Assembly (NCBI GenBank): GCA_025920705.1
Contig: JAPDLJ010000006.1
Coordinates: 1 to 62,203, forward strand
DNA from: Candidatus Jingweiarchaeum tengchongense
Lineage (GTDB): Archaea > Nanobdellota > Nanobdellia > Jingweiarchaeales > Jingweiarchaeaceae
Length of the DNA: 62,203 bases
Direction: 5' to 3'
The notes beneath the pieces were generated by a model. The model did no database searches, was not told the DNA's origin, and was given only the letters and a program-made list of their open reading frames with translations. Shown piece after piece: positions 45,057 to 55,123 of the stretch. Every line of letters begins with the position of its first letter. The first letter of the stretch is position 1. The position numbers and the translations under genes are program-made.

Positions 45057-47565
45057 TTTTTTCCTCCCTTTCTATGAATCCACCAAGCCTAGTTTGCTTA
45101 CCTTCAATCTCTTCAAAAGAGTAACCAAGCGCTTCCAATATTCTTTTTGTCGCAGGTATAATCTGATGTTTTATATAATAATCAGGATCATAAGTTAAAT
45201 TTTTTTCAATTGCTTCTTCTAACAAAGTAGCCCTATCTGAAATTTTTCCAACTCCCTTTGTCACAACCCATTCAATCAACACACCAGGCCCAATTTTATA
45301 ACCCCTATCACTCGCCTTCTTAGCAGCGACCACATGAGGACCCATACTTGCATAATCACCAAATTCCTTCGTCATCTGCGTGTATATTGCCATTTTTCTC
45401 AATGGGACCTCATTATTTTTTATTTTTTTTATTATTCCTCTGATATAATCCATTGCACCATCAACGTCTTTATTTTTTAATATCATTTCAAGCACTTTTG
45501 CTTGTGTCTCCTTTGCGATATCAGCCCAGTCCCTTCTAACATACTCGAACCCCTTTATCGTTATTTCTCCCTTTTCATCGATCAATGCATACTTCTTCTT
45601 TGCCCCGTGTTCAATTTCACTTTTCTTTGAAACAAATATTCCTCTCTCATAGAAACCTTGTAATTCTAATAAGACCATCCCAGGCAACTTTTTGTTTATT
45701 TTTTCAAGGAAGTTTATTGCATCTTCTTTTGTCTTGTCTTTTAAAGCGATCATGATTGAATCCGTATCACCATATATGACATCGAATCCTTTCTCTTTTG
45801 CTTCTTCTATCACACTAGTAATGTAACTTCTACCCCAAGCAGTAATGCTTTCAGCACATTCCAAACAATACCACCTCGCCCTGGCAAATCCAAGATAACC
45901 ATACATACTGTTTGCGATTGTCTTTAATGCTTGTTGTCTTGCATCAAGTATTATATACTCTGAACTTCCTTTTTTTACCTCCTTCATTATTTTTCTTATT
46001 CTACTTCTCCTTTCAATTAAACTTTCAAGAATGGAAGGGATGATTCCCTTTCTTTTCTTACAAAACCAATACCTTCTTTTTTCTTCACCTATTTCTGGTG
46101 TTACATTCCCATCGCCCCTACAACAATAACAATTTATCGTAGATGGACATACATTGTGTGAAACAATGATGCTAGGATAAAGTGAACGAAAATCGAAGAC
46201 GACGATGTTTTCACTTAGTCCAGGTGAAGGTTGATATACAAAGGCACCCATGTAGGTCTTTCTCTTTCTTTTCTCAACTTCATCTTTATCTGGTCTATTT
46301 GGTATTAGTTCATTGAATTTTTTAACTTCCTTAATTAAATAAGATTCAACAAATTGACTAAACTTCATCCTACTCACTTCAAATAAAGGTTGGGCAACAA
46401 GTTTTGTTATTTCAAACATTAAAGGTAAAAATTTTTCTGATAATTTTTCAACTAGTTCAGAGTCTCTCAAACAATATTCGCATATTTTTACTAGATCTTT
46501 TCCACCATTTTCCCAAATTTTCCACATTTCACTCCAACTTATTTTTACCTTTCCGTAACCCAATATTTCTCTTGCAACAGAATCCAAATCAAGCGTTTCT
46601 GTTTTCAATGTATTTGAAATTACATTGGCAATAAAATGATAAAGATCAATGTGTATGATCCCCTTTATTCTTGCAGCCGAATATAAACCGTGTTTGACAA
46701 ATTTTAATTGAGAATTATCAAGCCCAATGTTTAAGGAGATCTTGTGTTCCATTGCCTTGGACCTCAGATATGGAAAATCAAATACATCAGAATTGTATCC
46801 AATTAAAAAATCAGGAGACTCCTTTTTTATGTACTCGATAAATCTCCTTATTAACTTATCTTCCGATTCAAAAGATTCGATATAATCATAGCCGTCCAAT
46901 TTTTTTGAGATGAAAACCTTCTTTTCACCATAATTTGAAAAAACAGAAATTGCCATGATTTTATTTTTATTACTCTTAATGTCACCCCTAGGGCTATATG
47001 TTTCAATATCGAATGCGAGAAATTTAGGATTCTTTATCATTTCACCATTTATGTTTTCTATTTTTTCAATAACCACCAAGTAATCTACATTATAATTTTT
47101 TTTATCAATCTCTTCCCCAGTAATCCTGACTTTGGTTAATGGACAAATTTCATTATCTATCAAATATCGCTTAGAAAACGGAATATCGAATTCATTTTTG
47201 TCCAGATAGCCTTCTATTTTTTTAATTTCATCGCTAATTTTGTTTATAGCACTTGGATGGTTTACATAAACTTTTATTGCGCTAACTTCCCTACCAAGAT
47301 AATTTTTTCTTAGTTTTTCAGTTTTTATTACTGAGAATATTCTTTCACCTTCTCTTACATAAATCTTCTTTAGTTTTTCTTCAAATACTCCAGCATCAAC
47401 CCCTTCCTTCAATGTTACGTAAAAATAATGTGTAAAATTAGGATCCAATGCTACTATCTTTTTACCATCATCACTAACACCAAATATTCTTATTATTGCT
47501 TCATTATTGCTACCCGTAATATGATCTACATCCAACACATAAAATTCTGAAACTAGTTTTGCCAT
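45043..47565 (-). CDS. polB: Family B DNA polymerase
   Basis: 840 residues from the ATG at 47565. Exonuclease motifs: FDIETYSP (about residue 184) and YNSDVFDFPY. Polymerase motifs: DFRSLYPSI, KTIANSMYGYLG and YGDTDS. So both proofreading and synthesis are intact. The frame runs on for 47 codons upstream, but that stretch is antisense to the NEMF gene and lacks the family's start (MAKLVSEFYVLDVD). Works with PolD in the cell; no inteins. Confidence 0.96.
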   Translation of the reverse strand: MAKLVSEFYVLDVDHITGSNNEAIIRIFGVSDDGKKIVALDPNFTHYFYVTLKEGVDAGVFEEKLKKIYVREGERIFSVIKTEKLRKNYLGREVSAIKVYVNHPSAINKISDEIKKIEGYLDKNEFDIPFSKRYLIDNEICPLTKVRITGEEIDKKNYNVDYLVVIEKIENINGEMIKNPKFLAFDIETYSPRGDIKSNKNKIMAISVFSNYGEKKVFISKKLDGYDYIESFESEDKLIRRFIEYIKKESPDFLIGYNSDVFDFPYLRSKAMEHKISLNIGLDNSQLKFVKHGLYSAARIKGIIHIDLYHFIANVISNTLKTETLDLDSVAREILGYGKVKISWSEMWKIWENGGKDLVKICEYCLRDSELVEKLSEKFLPLMFEITKLVAQPLFEVSRMKFSQFVESYLIKEVKKFNELIPNRPDKDEVEKRKRKTYMGAFVYQPSPGLSENIVVFDFRSLYPSIIVSHNVCPSTINCYCCRGDGNVTPEIGEEKRRYWFCKKRKGIIPSILESLIERRSRIRKIMKEVKKGSSEYIILDARQQALKTIANSMYGYLGFARARWYCLECAESITAWGRSYITSVIEEAKEKGFDVIYGDTDSIMIALKDKTKEDAINFLEKINKKLPGMVLLELQGFYERGIFVSKKSEIEHGAKKKYALIDEKGEITIKGFEYVRRDWADIAKETQAKVLEMILKNKDVDGAMDYIRGIIKKIKNNEVPLRKMAIYTQMTKEFGDYASMGPHVVAAKKASDRGYKIGPGVLIEWVVTKGVGKISDRATLLEEAIEKNLTYDPDYYIKHQIIPATKRILEALGYSFEEIEGKQTRLGGFIEREEKNEGR

Positions 47566-47605
47566 TAAAAAGATTAAAATAATAGGTATTTTTAAGCTTA
47601 CTATC

Positions 47606-49465
47606 ATGCTCAGCGGAATAGATCTCGCGTTCGTTAGAGTAGAATTAGAAGAACTAATTAATGCCAGGATTAAAAAGATATACCAGGTAGGAAAAAAATT
47701 TTTCATTAAATTTTATTCAAATAAAATTGGAAAACGTTTAATTAAAATTGTTCCTGGCGAATACATTTGTTTCACAAATCAAGAATATGAAAAAACAATT
47801 CAACCATCATCTTTTTGCATGCTTCTTAGGAAAAATCTAGAGAACCTGATATTAGATAAGATAGAACAAGAGGATTTTGAAAGAATACTTATATTTAACT
47901 TTAAGGGAAGGGAATTGATTAAATTAATTGTAGAATTTTTTTCTCATGGGAATTTGATAATTTGTGATAAAGAAAATAAAATAATTGCTGCTCTAATACC
48001 AAAAAAATACAAGGATAGATCAATAATAAAAGGAGAGATTTATAAGTATCCACCAAAAAAAGAGTTCTCATTTGAATCTAAAAAAGAGATTGTTAAAGAA
48101 CTTGCGAATTATTTTGGCAGTAAATATGCAGAGGAGATTTGTGTATTATCAAAAATTGACAAGAATAAAAGAGCGATTGATTTAAGCGATGCTGAGAAAC
48201 AAAGAATTAAAGAGAAAATTAGTGAAATAGAAACAAAAATATCAAAAGAGAAAGCACCCCAAGTTATTATTGAAAATGGGAATCCGATTGAGCTGCTGCC
48301 ATTCGATTTTATGTTATTTAAATATAAAGATAAAACCAAATTTAACACATTTAGTGAGGCAATCGATTACTTTTATTCGAAAAAAGAAGCTCAGACAGAG
48401 ATGCAATTATTAGCAAAAGAAAGTGAAAGAATGAAACAATTGATAGAAAAACAAAATGAGAAACTTGAATCCATGTTTAAGAAATACAACGAGCTGAAAG
48501 AGAAGGCGAATTTAATCATAAAGAACATCGACACGATTACATTTCTGTTGGAAGAGATAAAAAAACTTAAAGAACAAGGTATTCCATTTGATGAGATTGA
48601 GAAAAAAATTTCTTCCAAGATATTCAAGGGAATTCTTGAAAAGCAAAAGGAAGCTGTTTTTGAAATTAACAATGTAGAAATATCAATTAAAATAAACGAA
48701 AAGCCGAGCAAGATTGCAAACCAACTATTCGAAAAAGCTAAAAAATTAAAGGGGAAGATTGATAGGGCCAAGCAGATAATTGAGGAAAGAAAGCGTAAAC
48801 TCTACTCAGAAGAAAAGAAAGAGGTTGTAAAAGAGAAAAGATATTGGTATGAGAAATTTAACTGGTTTTTTACATCGAATAATTTATTAGTGATAGCAGG
48901 CATGAATGCAGTACAAAATGAGATTCTTATAAAAAAATATATGAAAAAAAATGATCTTGTTTTCCATGCTGATATATATGGTTCCCCATTTGCATTATTA
49001 AGGGACGGAGCAGAAAAAGCGAAGGAAGAAGATAAAATCGAAACCGCAAAATTTGTAGCATGCTTTTCTAGGGCTTGGAAAAATGCATTACCTGCAATTG
49101 ATGTTTACTATGTTTATCCAATGCAATTGACAAAACAAACAGAAGCTGGCGAGTTTTTAAGAAAAGGCTCATTTGTAATTCTCGGGAAAAAAAATTATAT
49201 AAAAGATGTTGAATTGAAAATAGCGCTTTGTTTTGATGAATCAAATAACAAAGTTTTTTGCGCACCTATCGAGAGTGCAATTAAACATGGATGGAAATTT
49301 GTCGTGTTGAAACCAGGAAGAGAAACAAAAGAAGAGATAAGTAAGAAGATTAGGGAAAAATTAATAAAAACCACAGGAAACGAAGGTTTAAAAAATCTAG
49401 TTTTAGATAGAATTATAAACACTTTACCAGAAGGAGGATTCCAAATTGAAGATATTCCAACATGA
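47606..49465 (+). CDS. NEMF/Rqc2 (FbpA-like) ribosome quality control protein
   Basis: 619 residues. The N-terminal NFACT-N domain (MLSGIDLAFVRVELEELI) is followed by helix-hairpin and long coiled coil regions (about 270-330 and 390-420), then NFACT-R (RYWYEKFNWFFTSNNLLVIAGMN shown in part: KFNWFFTSN), the conserved RNA-binding block. It binds 50S ribosomes stalled with peptidyl-tRNA. It is divergent from polB across a 40-base promoter gap. Confidence 0.93.
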   Translation: MLSGIDLAFVRVELEELINARIKKIYQVGKKFFIKFYSNKIGKRLIKIVPGEYICFTNQEYEKTIQPSSFCMLLRKNLENLILDKIEQEDFERILIFNFKGRELIKLIVEFFSHGNLIICDKENKIIAALIPKKYKDRSIIKGEIYKYPPKKEFSFESKKEIVKELANYFGSKYAEEICVLSKIDKNKRAIDLSDAEKQRIKEKISEIETKISKEKAPQVIIENGNPIELLPFDFMLFKYKDKTKFNTFSEAIDYFYSKKEAQTEMQLLAKESERMKQLIEKQNEKLESMFKKYNELKEKANLIIKNIDTITFLLEEIKKLKEQGIPFDEIEKKISSKIFKGILEKQKEAVFEINNVEISIKINEKPSKIANQLFEKAKKLKGKIDRAKQIIEERKRKLYSEEKKEVVKEKRYWYEKFNWFFTSNNLLVIAGMNAVQNEILIKKYMKKNDLVFHADIYGSPFALLRDGAEKAKEEDKIETAKFVACFSRAWKNALPAIDVYYVYPMQLTKQTEAGEFLRKGSFVILGKKNYIKDVELKIALCFDESNNKVFCAPIESAIKHGWKFVVLKPGRETKEEISKKIREKLIKTTGNEGLKNLVLDRIINTLPEGGFQIEDIPT

Positions 49466-49868
49466 ATTTAATTTTTCAACCACACAGAAAATAGAGATAT
49501 TTGATTTAACAAATGATATTAAAAAATTTGTGAGTGGTTGCGGGATAAAGGAGGGTATATGTCTTATTTTTGCCCCGCACAACACAGCAGCACTCCTACT
49601 TCAAGAGAACGAGTCAGGATTACTCGAAGATATTAAAAATAAGATTGATGAGCTCTTCCCAAAAGATGCTAAATATGAACATAACAAAGTGGATGATAAC
49701 GCGCACTCCCACCTTTCCTCAATGATATTAAATCAATCCCTAGTATTACCAATAAAAGATGAAGAATTAATTCTAGGCACTTGGCAGTCGATTTTATTCC
49801 TAGAATTTGATGGGCCAAGGGAATTGAGGACTGTGATTACATATGCCATCGGAGAAGAAATCCATTAG
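49446..49868 (+). CDS. YjbQ/UPF0047 protein
   Basis: 140 residues. The block HNTAALLLQENE near residue 45, the HSHLSSM pair near 88, and GTWQSILFLEFDGPR near 110 match UPF0047, a family with weak thiamin-phosphate-synthase activity and unclear role. The first available start is a TTG at 49446 that overlaps the NEMF gene by 20 bases; the sequence matches the family from residue 1. Confidence 0.9.
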   Translation: MKIFQHEFNFSTTQKIEIFDLTNDIKKFVSGCGIKEGICLIFAPHNTAALLLQENESGLLEDIKNKIDELFPKDAKYEHNKVDDNAHSHLSSMILNQSLVLPIKDEELILGTWQSILFLEFDGPRELRTVITYAIGEEIH

Positions 49869-50103
49869 TAAAAAAGACGTGATATCAGCATTAAGAAACG
49901 TAATCGACCCAGAGATAGGCATAGATATTGTTACTATGAAAATGATAAAAAAAATAGAAATCAAGGACGGCAATGTCAAAGTGATGTTTGTTCCAACGAC
50001 ACCATTCTGCCCACTGATAAATAACTTAGTTTTTATGATTAGGCAAGAAGTTGAGAAGATCAAAGGAGTTAAAAAGTGTGATGTTCAGGTTACAATAAAA
50101 TAA
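49843..50103 (+). CDS. DUF59/MIP18-like iron-sulfur assembly protein
   Basis: 86 residues. The DPEIGIDIVTMKMI block is the DUF59 signature (commonly DPEIGINIVDLGLI), and a cysteine follows in TTPFCPL. DUF59 proteins help mature Fe-S proteins. Such proteins here include Nth, NrdG and possibly PolB/PolD zinc or cluster sites. It overlaps the YjbQ gene by 26 bases. Confidence 0.9.
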   Translation: MPSEKKSISKKDVISALRNVIDPEIGIDIVTMKMIKKIEIKDGNVKVMFVPTTPFCPLINNLVFMIRQEVEKIKGVKKCDVQVTIK

Positions 50104-50114
50104 AAAATAAAAAT

Positions 50115-50294
50115 TTAGAAATCGCAAGCCCTTACTGTTTTCCTTCCATTTGCATCTGCTCTCTTTACTGCGGCATCAATCGCACTTTTTACATACTTGT
50201 CCAATGCTTCAACAGCATCGTCTGGAAATCTGAAATCCTTCTTTACTTTCTTCACATATGCTTTGACCTTGCTTTTAACGACCAAATCAGCCAT
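50115..50294 (-). CDS. Small histone-fold protein (DUF1931-like, half-size)
   Basis: 59 residues: MADLVVKSKVKAYVKKVKK, a central helix with ALDKYVKSAIDAAVKRA, then NGRKTVRACDF. This is the single histone-fold pattern of the small DUF1931/half-histone family, with the conserved ANGRKTV segment. It is basic and likely binds DNA. GGTGAT precedes the ATG. It is distinct from the 69-aa histone at 43891, so the cell has two histone-fold types. Confidence 0.85.
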   Translation of the reverse strand: MADLVVKSKVKAYVKKVKKDFRFPDDAVEALDKYVKSAIDAAVKRADANGRKTVRACDF

Positions 50295-50374
50295 TTAAAT
50301 CACCATTTTCCTCATTGTAATTAGATTTACTTATTTTTATTTTTATCTAACTAACTAATAGTATTAAAACTTAA

Positions 50375-53116
50375 CTATGTATGCCAAAATCTTCTTGTTC
50401 TTAAGAAGTTTCTCTCTTCCTTTATGATTTCCATCATCATTTCATCTTCATCTTTATAAAATTTGGAAAGTATCCTCTTAGCGCTTCTTATTCCAATACC
50501 ATACGCTGAAAGTGTGATGATTGCCTTTTTACCGTAAACAATGAAGAGTTCAGCGCTTTCTCTTAGTCTTGAAAGTAAAATCCTTTCCTGCTCATTCATT
50601 TTCTCACTATTTTTATATTTTTTAATTACCTTTCTTGCATTCAAAGTTTCTCTCTCTCCAACAAAACCAATCAACTTTGCTTCACAATTAGGACATTTCA
50701 ACTCTTCTTTTATATTGCCAACTTGGAACATACCGATTTCTTTGAAACAATTCATGCAGAACATAGAAATCATTTTCTTGGATATTCTTGCCTTTACCAA
50801 GTTTATCATTTCTTTCATCGCATCACTTGATCTCATAAAACCAGTAACACCACTGTATTCAAATCCAAGTAGACCTAAAGGTGAAATGATCGGTTTATTA
50901 GAAAGTGTGATTTTTATTTTTCCCTCTTCAATCTCTTTAACCACCCTTTCACAACCATCTATGTCCATCTTATCCTTGAATACTTCTTTAAATGCTTCCT
51001 TTTGAACGATGCTACCATCAAAAAGTTCTTCGATTCTTTTTAATCTTCCAATTGTATAATCAGCGTCCTTCGATATGATACCAAATCTCCTTGCGACATT
51101 GAAGAATCTGAATAAGTAAACCGAAGAATTTCTCAACGAAGAAGTTAAGATCTGTTTTACCCAATTATGCTTTAATGTCCTTATTACCTCTTCAGCGATT
51201 TTCAAGTTCTCAGTGTTAGGTACTCTTAAAATAATTCTATAAGCATCGCTTTTTAGCATTACACTTGAACCAATCTTTGTGGATATCAATGCTGAAAGCA
51301 CTTGTGCAAGCGCATTGTTTATATTAGAACCAAAACAAGCATGAATGATTAAGTAATCCTCATATTTCTCAATTAGAATATGACGTGAATCAGGAATTCC
51401 AAAAGACATCTGTTCCTTTAGTCCAGGAATATCTTTTTTTTCATTTCTAATTGTACTAGCATAACTTGCAATTTCAAATGGTACTGGGATTAGCTCCCCT
51501 TCCCAACTAGGTATGGCCCCACTATAATCCTTGTCCCTCATCACATAAATTTTATCTTGCTTCACATCGTTTACCCTCCAAGGCTCAGCTTTCATGATGA
51601 AAACAGAACCAGGAGAGATATACTGCATTACAAATCCTTGGTGCAAAATACCAACTGCTTTGTTGGTTTCTTCATCAATCACAAGATATTGCTTTTCATC
51701 AGGTATCATTGAAAGATTTTCAAAATAATGATAAAGTGCTTTTTTTGTTCTACTTATCTTATTTTCTCTAATCCTTATTAAACCCAAAATTTCCATTTGT
51801 CTTAAAACTTCTTCAAATTCATCAATTTTCAATTCCATGTAAGGATAAGCACGTTTTACCACATTGAAGACATATTCCTTGCTGGGATCTTTCTGGTCAA
51901 AACAAAATCCAATAATTTGGTGGGCAAGTACATCATATGGTTTCTCTGGTATTTTTGGCTCTTCTAACCAGTTTTCTTCCATCTTTTTCACAATTGCTAA
52001 ACTTTCAAGATAATCGTCCAAATCTTGTGTTAAAATTATTCCCTTCGATACAAGATATGTTCGATGCCCACTTCTGCCAACTCTCTGCATTAGCTTTGTT
52101 ACTTGTCTTGGACTCATATACTGAATCACAAAATCTATTTCTCCAATATCAATACCAAGCTCTAAGCTACTTGTGCATATTAATGCATTCATCTCGTGTT
52201 TCTTCAGTGCTTGCTCAGCCTTAATCCTTACTTCTTTTGAAAGCGACCCATGATGTATGTCGATTTTTATTTCCTTATCCCAACTTTTAATTCTTGATGC
52301 AAGTATCTCAGCCATTTCTCTGGTATTCACAAAGATGAGGGAAGCACCAGTCTTCTTCAATTCTTCTCTTATTCTCCTCAGACAATAACTAGCATTTTCC
52401 GATATTCCAAGTTCATTTGCAATTTTTTTGTCTTCTTGACTAATTCTCGGATATTCAACAGTCACACTATACTTCTTCGTCTCAGCGATATTAACAATTT
52501 CGCAGTCTCTTCCCAGCCCGACTAGAAACTTTGATATTTTTTGAGGATTACCAATCGTTGCCCCGATTCCTATGCGCTGGAATTCTTCTTTGGTCAATTC
52601 TCTAAGTCTCTCAAGCGCGATTGAAAGCTGTGCCCCCCTTTTATTCTCAGCAATCTCATGTATCTCATCAATTATTACATACTTTACCTTTCTCAAGTGC
52701 TCTCTTATTAATTTACCAACAAGTATGCTTTGAAGCGTTTCTGGTGTTGTTATTAAAACATCCGGGGGGCTTTCTGATTGTAATTTTCTAATATAAGAAG
52801 GTGTGTCTCCATGTCTTACATCCACTTCTAGTCCAATCTCATTCCCAAGCTTAATTATCCTTTCAAAAATATCTCGGTTGAGTGATCTAAGTGGTGTTAT
52901 GTACAGTACTTTTATTCCACCACCATCTTCATTAATTATTTTATTGAAGATTGGCAGCAATGCAGCCCAAGTTTTTCCATAACCTGTGGGCGCGATGATT
53001 AGTACATTTTTGCCTTCCATTACCTTAGGTATGGCTACGCTTTGAATAAGTGTTGGTTCACCCAAATTTTTCCTCAACCATGTTTGTATTCGCTCATCAA
53101 GTAATTTGAATACCAT
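50375..53116 (-). CDS. lhr: Lhr-type DNA helicase
   Basis: 913 residues, SF2. Walker A is IAPTGYGKTWAAL (about 38-50), motif II is DEIHE, motif VI is QRVGRSGHR. The winged helix and Lhr core follow, with a C-terminal four-cysteine module (CMNCFKE...CPNCEAK) near residue 785, then a helical tail. Lhr acts in DNA repair and fork restart. A Mpe-type phosphoesterase (54413) is near, a partner known for Lhr elsewhere. Confidence 0.93.
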   Translation of the reverse strand: MVFKLLDERIQTWLRKNLGEPTLIQSVAIPKVMEGKNVLIIAPTGYGKTWAALLPIFNKIINEDGGGIKVLYITPLRSLNRDIFERIIKLGNEIGLEVDVRHGDTPSYIRKLQSESPPDVLITTPETLQSILVGKLIREHLRKVKYVIIDEIHEIAENKRGAQLSIALERLRELTKEEFQRIGIGATIGNPQKISKFLVGLGRDCEIVNIAETKKYSVTVEYPRISQEDKKIANELGISENASYCLRRIREELKKTGASLIFVNTREMAEILASRIKSWDKEIKIDIHHGSLSKEVRIKAEQALKKHEMNALICTSSLELGIDIGEIDFVIQYMSPRQVTKLMQRVGRSGHRTYLVSKGIILTQDLDDYLESLAIVKKMEENWLEEPKIPEKPYDVLAHQIIGFCFDQKDPSKEYVFNVVKRAYPYMELKIDEFEEVLRQMEILGLIRIRENKISRTKKALYHYFENLSMIPDEKQYLVIDEETNKAVGILHQGFVMQYISPGSVFIMKAEPWRVNDVKQDKIYVMRDKDYSGAIPSWEGELIPVPFEIASYASTIRNEKKDIPGLKEQMSFGIPDSRHILIEKYEDYLIIHACFGSNINNALAQVLSALISTKIGSSVMLKSDAYRIILRVPNTENLKIAEEVIRTLKHNWVKQILTSSLRNSSVYLFRFFNVARRFGIISKDADYTIGRLKRIEELFDGSIVQKEAFKEVFKDKMDIDGCERVVKEIEEGKIKITLSNKPIISPLGLLGFEYSGVTGFMRSSDAMKEMINLVKARISKKMISMFCMNCFKEIGMFQVGNIKEELKCPNCEAKLIGFVGERETLNARKVIKKYKNSEKMNEQERILLSRLRESAELFIVYGKKAIITLSAYGIGIRSAKRILSKFYKDEDEMMMEIIKEERNFLRTRRFWHT

Positions 53117-53196
53117 GTTTAATAGTAATTCAGTGAGTAAATTAAGCTTTGCTAAATACTGAAAACATTTTATACTCCTTTATTTTATCTTTATTT

Positions 53197-54435
53197 ATGA
53201 ACCAAATAAAAAATATAATAGAAAATGTCAAGCAAGAAATTAGACCAAAGGAAAGCGAGAAATTGAGGATAGATAAAATTATAACAAAAATATCTGAAAA
53301 AATTGAAAAATCAACCAAAAAATTAAAGATTGAATCCAAACTCACACTTGGCGGATCGATCGCAAAAGGGACATGGCTTTCAGAACCAGAAGATATCGAT
53401 TTCTTCATGAAATTTGATAAGAAATATGAAAAAGAGGACATTTCCAATATCTGCCTTGAAATCTGTAAAGATGCATTCAAGAAAGTTGAAGTATTACATG
53501 GGTCAAGAGATTACTTCAACATTCATCTAAACAAATACAAGATCGAAATCGTTCCTGTGCTTGAGATAAATGAACCGAAAGAAGCGAAAAATAGTATGGA
53601 CATCTCTCCATTTCATGTATTGTATGTTAAAACGAAGATTGACAAAAATAAAAGTTTAGCAGATGAGATAAGAATAATGAAAAAATTTTGTCAGGCATGC
53701 AATTGCTATGGCGCAGAAACCTACTTACATGGTTTTTCCGGATATGCGATTGAATTGCTTATAATTCATTATGGCTCATTTTTAAAACTGATAAATTCAT
53801 TCGAAAAAATGCAGCCAAAGATAATAATCGATACTGAAAAATTTTACAAAACCAAGGAAGAAATAATAAATAAATTAAGTGATGCTAAGAAAAAGAGCCC
53901 GATAATCCTTATCGATCCCGTGCTTCCAATTAGAAATGCATGTGCTAGTTTGAGTTATGAATCATTCTCAAGATTTCTTTTCCACGCACGGATGTTCCTT
54001 AGAAATCCAAGCAAAGATTTCTTTAAAAAAATAGAATTTGGGAAGGAACAATTGAAAAGAAGATCAAAGATTAGAGGCACGAAAATACTGTTCTTCAATG
54101 TTAAAAGAGGAAATCTAAACGAAGAAACATTCCTCGCAATTCTAAGGAAGAAAATCAAATCGATTAAGAGCAGAATTGAAAGTGAGGGTTTCAATGTTTA
54201 CGATGCAGACATAATCAAAGAAAATCAGAAGATCATTGTATTCTTTGAAATTGAAACGATAAAAGTGAGTAAAATGAAGCGACATTTCGGCCCACCAGTA
54301 TGGGTTAGGAGAAAAAATTTTGATGAATTCATAAGAAAATGGAAAAATGTTTATGTTTATGAAAATAGGCTTGCGATTGATAGGAAGAGGACATACAAGA
54401 GTGTTAAGGATATCATCCAACCTTTACTAAGTTAG
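53197..54435 (+). CDS. cca: CCA-adding tRNA nucleotidyltransferase (archaeal, class I)
   Basis: 412 residues from the ATG at 53197. The nucleotidyltransferase signature GGSIAKGTWLSEPEDIDFF (about residues 49-67) has the DxD-type pair. Class I archaeal length and the C-terminal domain ending GPPVWVRRKNF are intact. It adds CCA to tRNA 3' ends, needed because the tRNA-Ile at 11034 lacks an encoded CCA. The longer upstream reading is not needed. It converges with the Mpe gene by a 23-base overlap. Confidence 0.95.
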   Translation: MNQIKNIIENVKQEIRPKESEKLRIDKIITKISEKIEKSTKKLKIESKLTLGGSIAKGTWLSEPEDIDFFMKFDKKYEKEDISNICLEICKDAFKKVEVLHGSRDYFNIHLNKYKIEIVPVLEINEPKEAKNSMDISPFHVLYVKTKIDKNKSLADEIRIMKKFCQACNCYGAETYLHGFSGYAIELLIIHYGSFLKLINSFEKMQPKIIIDTEKFYKTKEEIINKLSDAKKKSPIILIDPVLPIRNACASLSYESFSRFLFHARMFLRNPSKDFFKKIEFGKEQLKRRSKIRGTKILFFNVKRGNLNEETFLAILRKKIKSIKSRIESEGFNVYDADIIKENQKIIVFFEIETIKVSKMKRHFGPPVWVRRKNFDEFIRKWKNVYVYENRLAIDRKRTYKSVKDIIQPLLS

Positions 54436-55123
54436 TTAAGATTACTTCTTTTTTCTTTATACATTTCATGATAGGACCCATCCTTTCTTGTGTTCCTGTG
54501 AAAAAATTATTGAATGCTGGGAAAATGATTAATTTAGATAGACTTACCCTATCCAATTTTTTAGGATATTCTTCCATTAGTCTTCGTTTGTCTATGTTTG
54601 CAATTAACCAACACTTCTTATAGTTGGAAATGCCTAATTTATCCTTATAAAAAAAACACGCATGCAAATGACCCATCAATGAAAATTTGCACTTTTCTAT
54701 TGCCTCCTTGCTTGGCCAAGCATTACCATGGATCATAAGCACATCATCCACAGTCATCTCTTTATTTATATTAACACCTTTGATACCTTTCAGTATTTCT
54801 TCTATTCTTCCATCGTGATTTCCTTTAATTATATATACTTCTCTAAACTCACCTGTCAACTTCTTCACAAAGAATGGTACCTCTCTGAGTTCTTGAAAAG
54901 AAGCAAGGGGTATTCGGTGTTTTAAATCACCAAGAATTATTAGATTCTTTCTTTTCATCTTTTTGTTTATTTCCAGAATATCATTTAACATCTTCTCTGT
55001 CTGCGAGGGTATATTTATCCCTTTTAATGAAAGTTCTCTTTCAAATCCAATGTGCAAATCTGAGATAATTAAGAAATTTTTAAAACATAAAGCTGGAAAA
55101 TTTTCAATAAATTTAAATACCAA
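54413..55123 (-). CDS. Mpe-type (COG1407) metallophosphoesterase
   Basis: 236 residues. Motifs: LIISDLHIGFERE, LILGDLKHR, IIKGNHDGR, MIHGNAWP, and LMGHLHACF. These match the Lhr-associated phosphoesterase family (COG1407), with all metal ligands. It would process DNA or RNA ends in repair together with Lhr. It overlaps the 135-aa protein by 11 bases. Confidence 0.88.
   Translation of the reverse strand: MVFKFIENFPALCFKNFLIISDLHIGFERELSLKGINIPSQTEKMLNDILEINKKMKRKNLIILGDLKHRIPLASFQELREVPFFVKKLTGEFREVYIIKGNHDGRIEEILKGIKGVNINKEMTVDDVLMIHGNAWPSKEAIEKCKFSLMGHLHACFFYKDKLGISNYKKCWLIANIDKRRLMEEYPKKLDRVSLSKLIIFPAFNNFFTGTQERMGPIMKCIKKKEVILTNLVKVG

Noticed and set aside
47566-47706. Upstream extension of the polB reading frame (47 codons)
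   Set aside because: It is antisense to the NEMF gene start and lacks the family N-terminus; MAKLVSEFYVLDVD at 47565 fits PolB starts.
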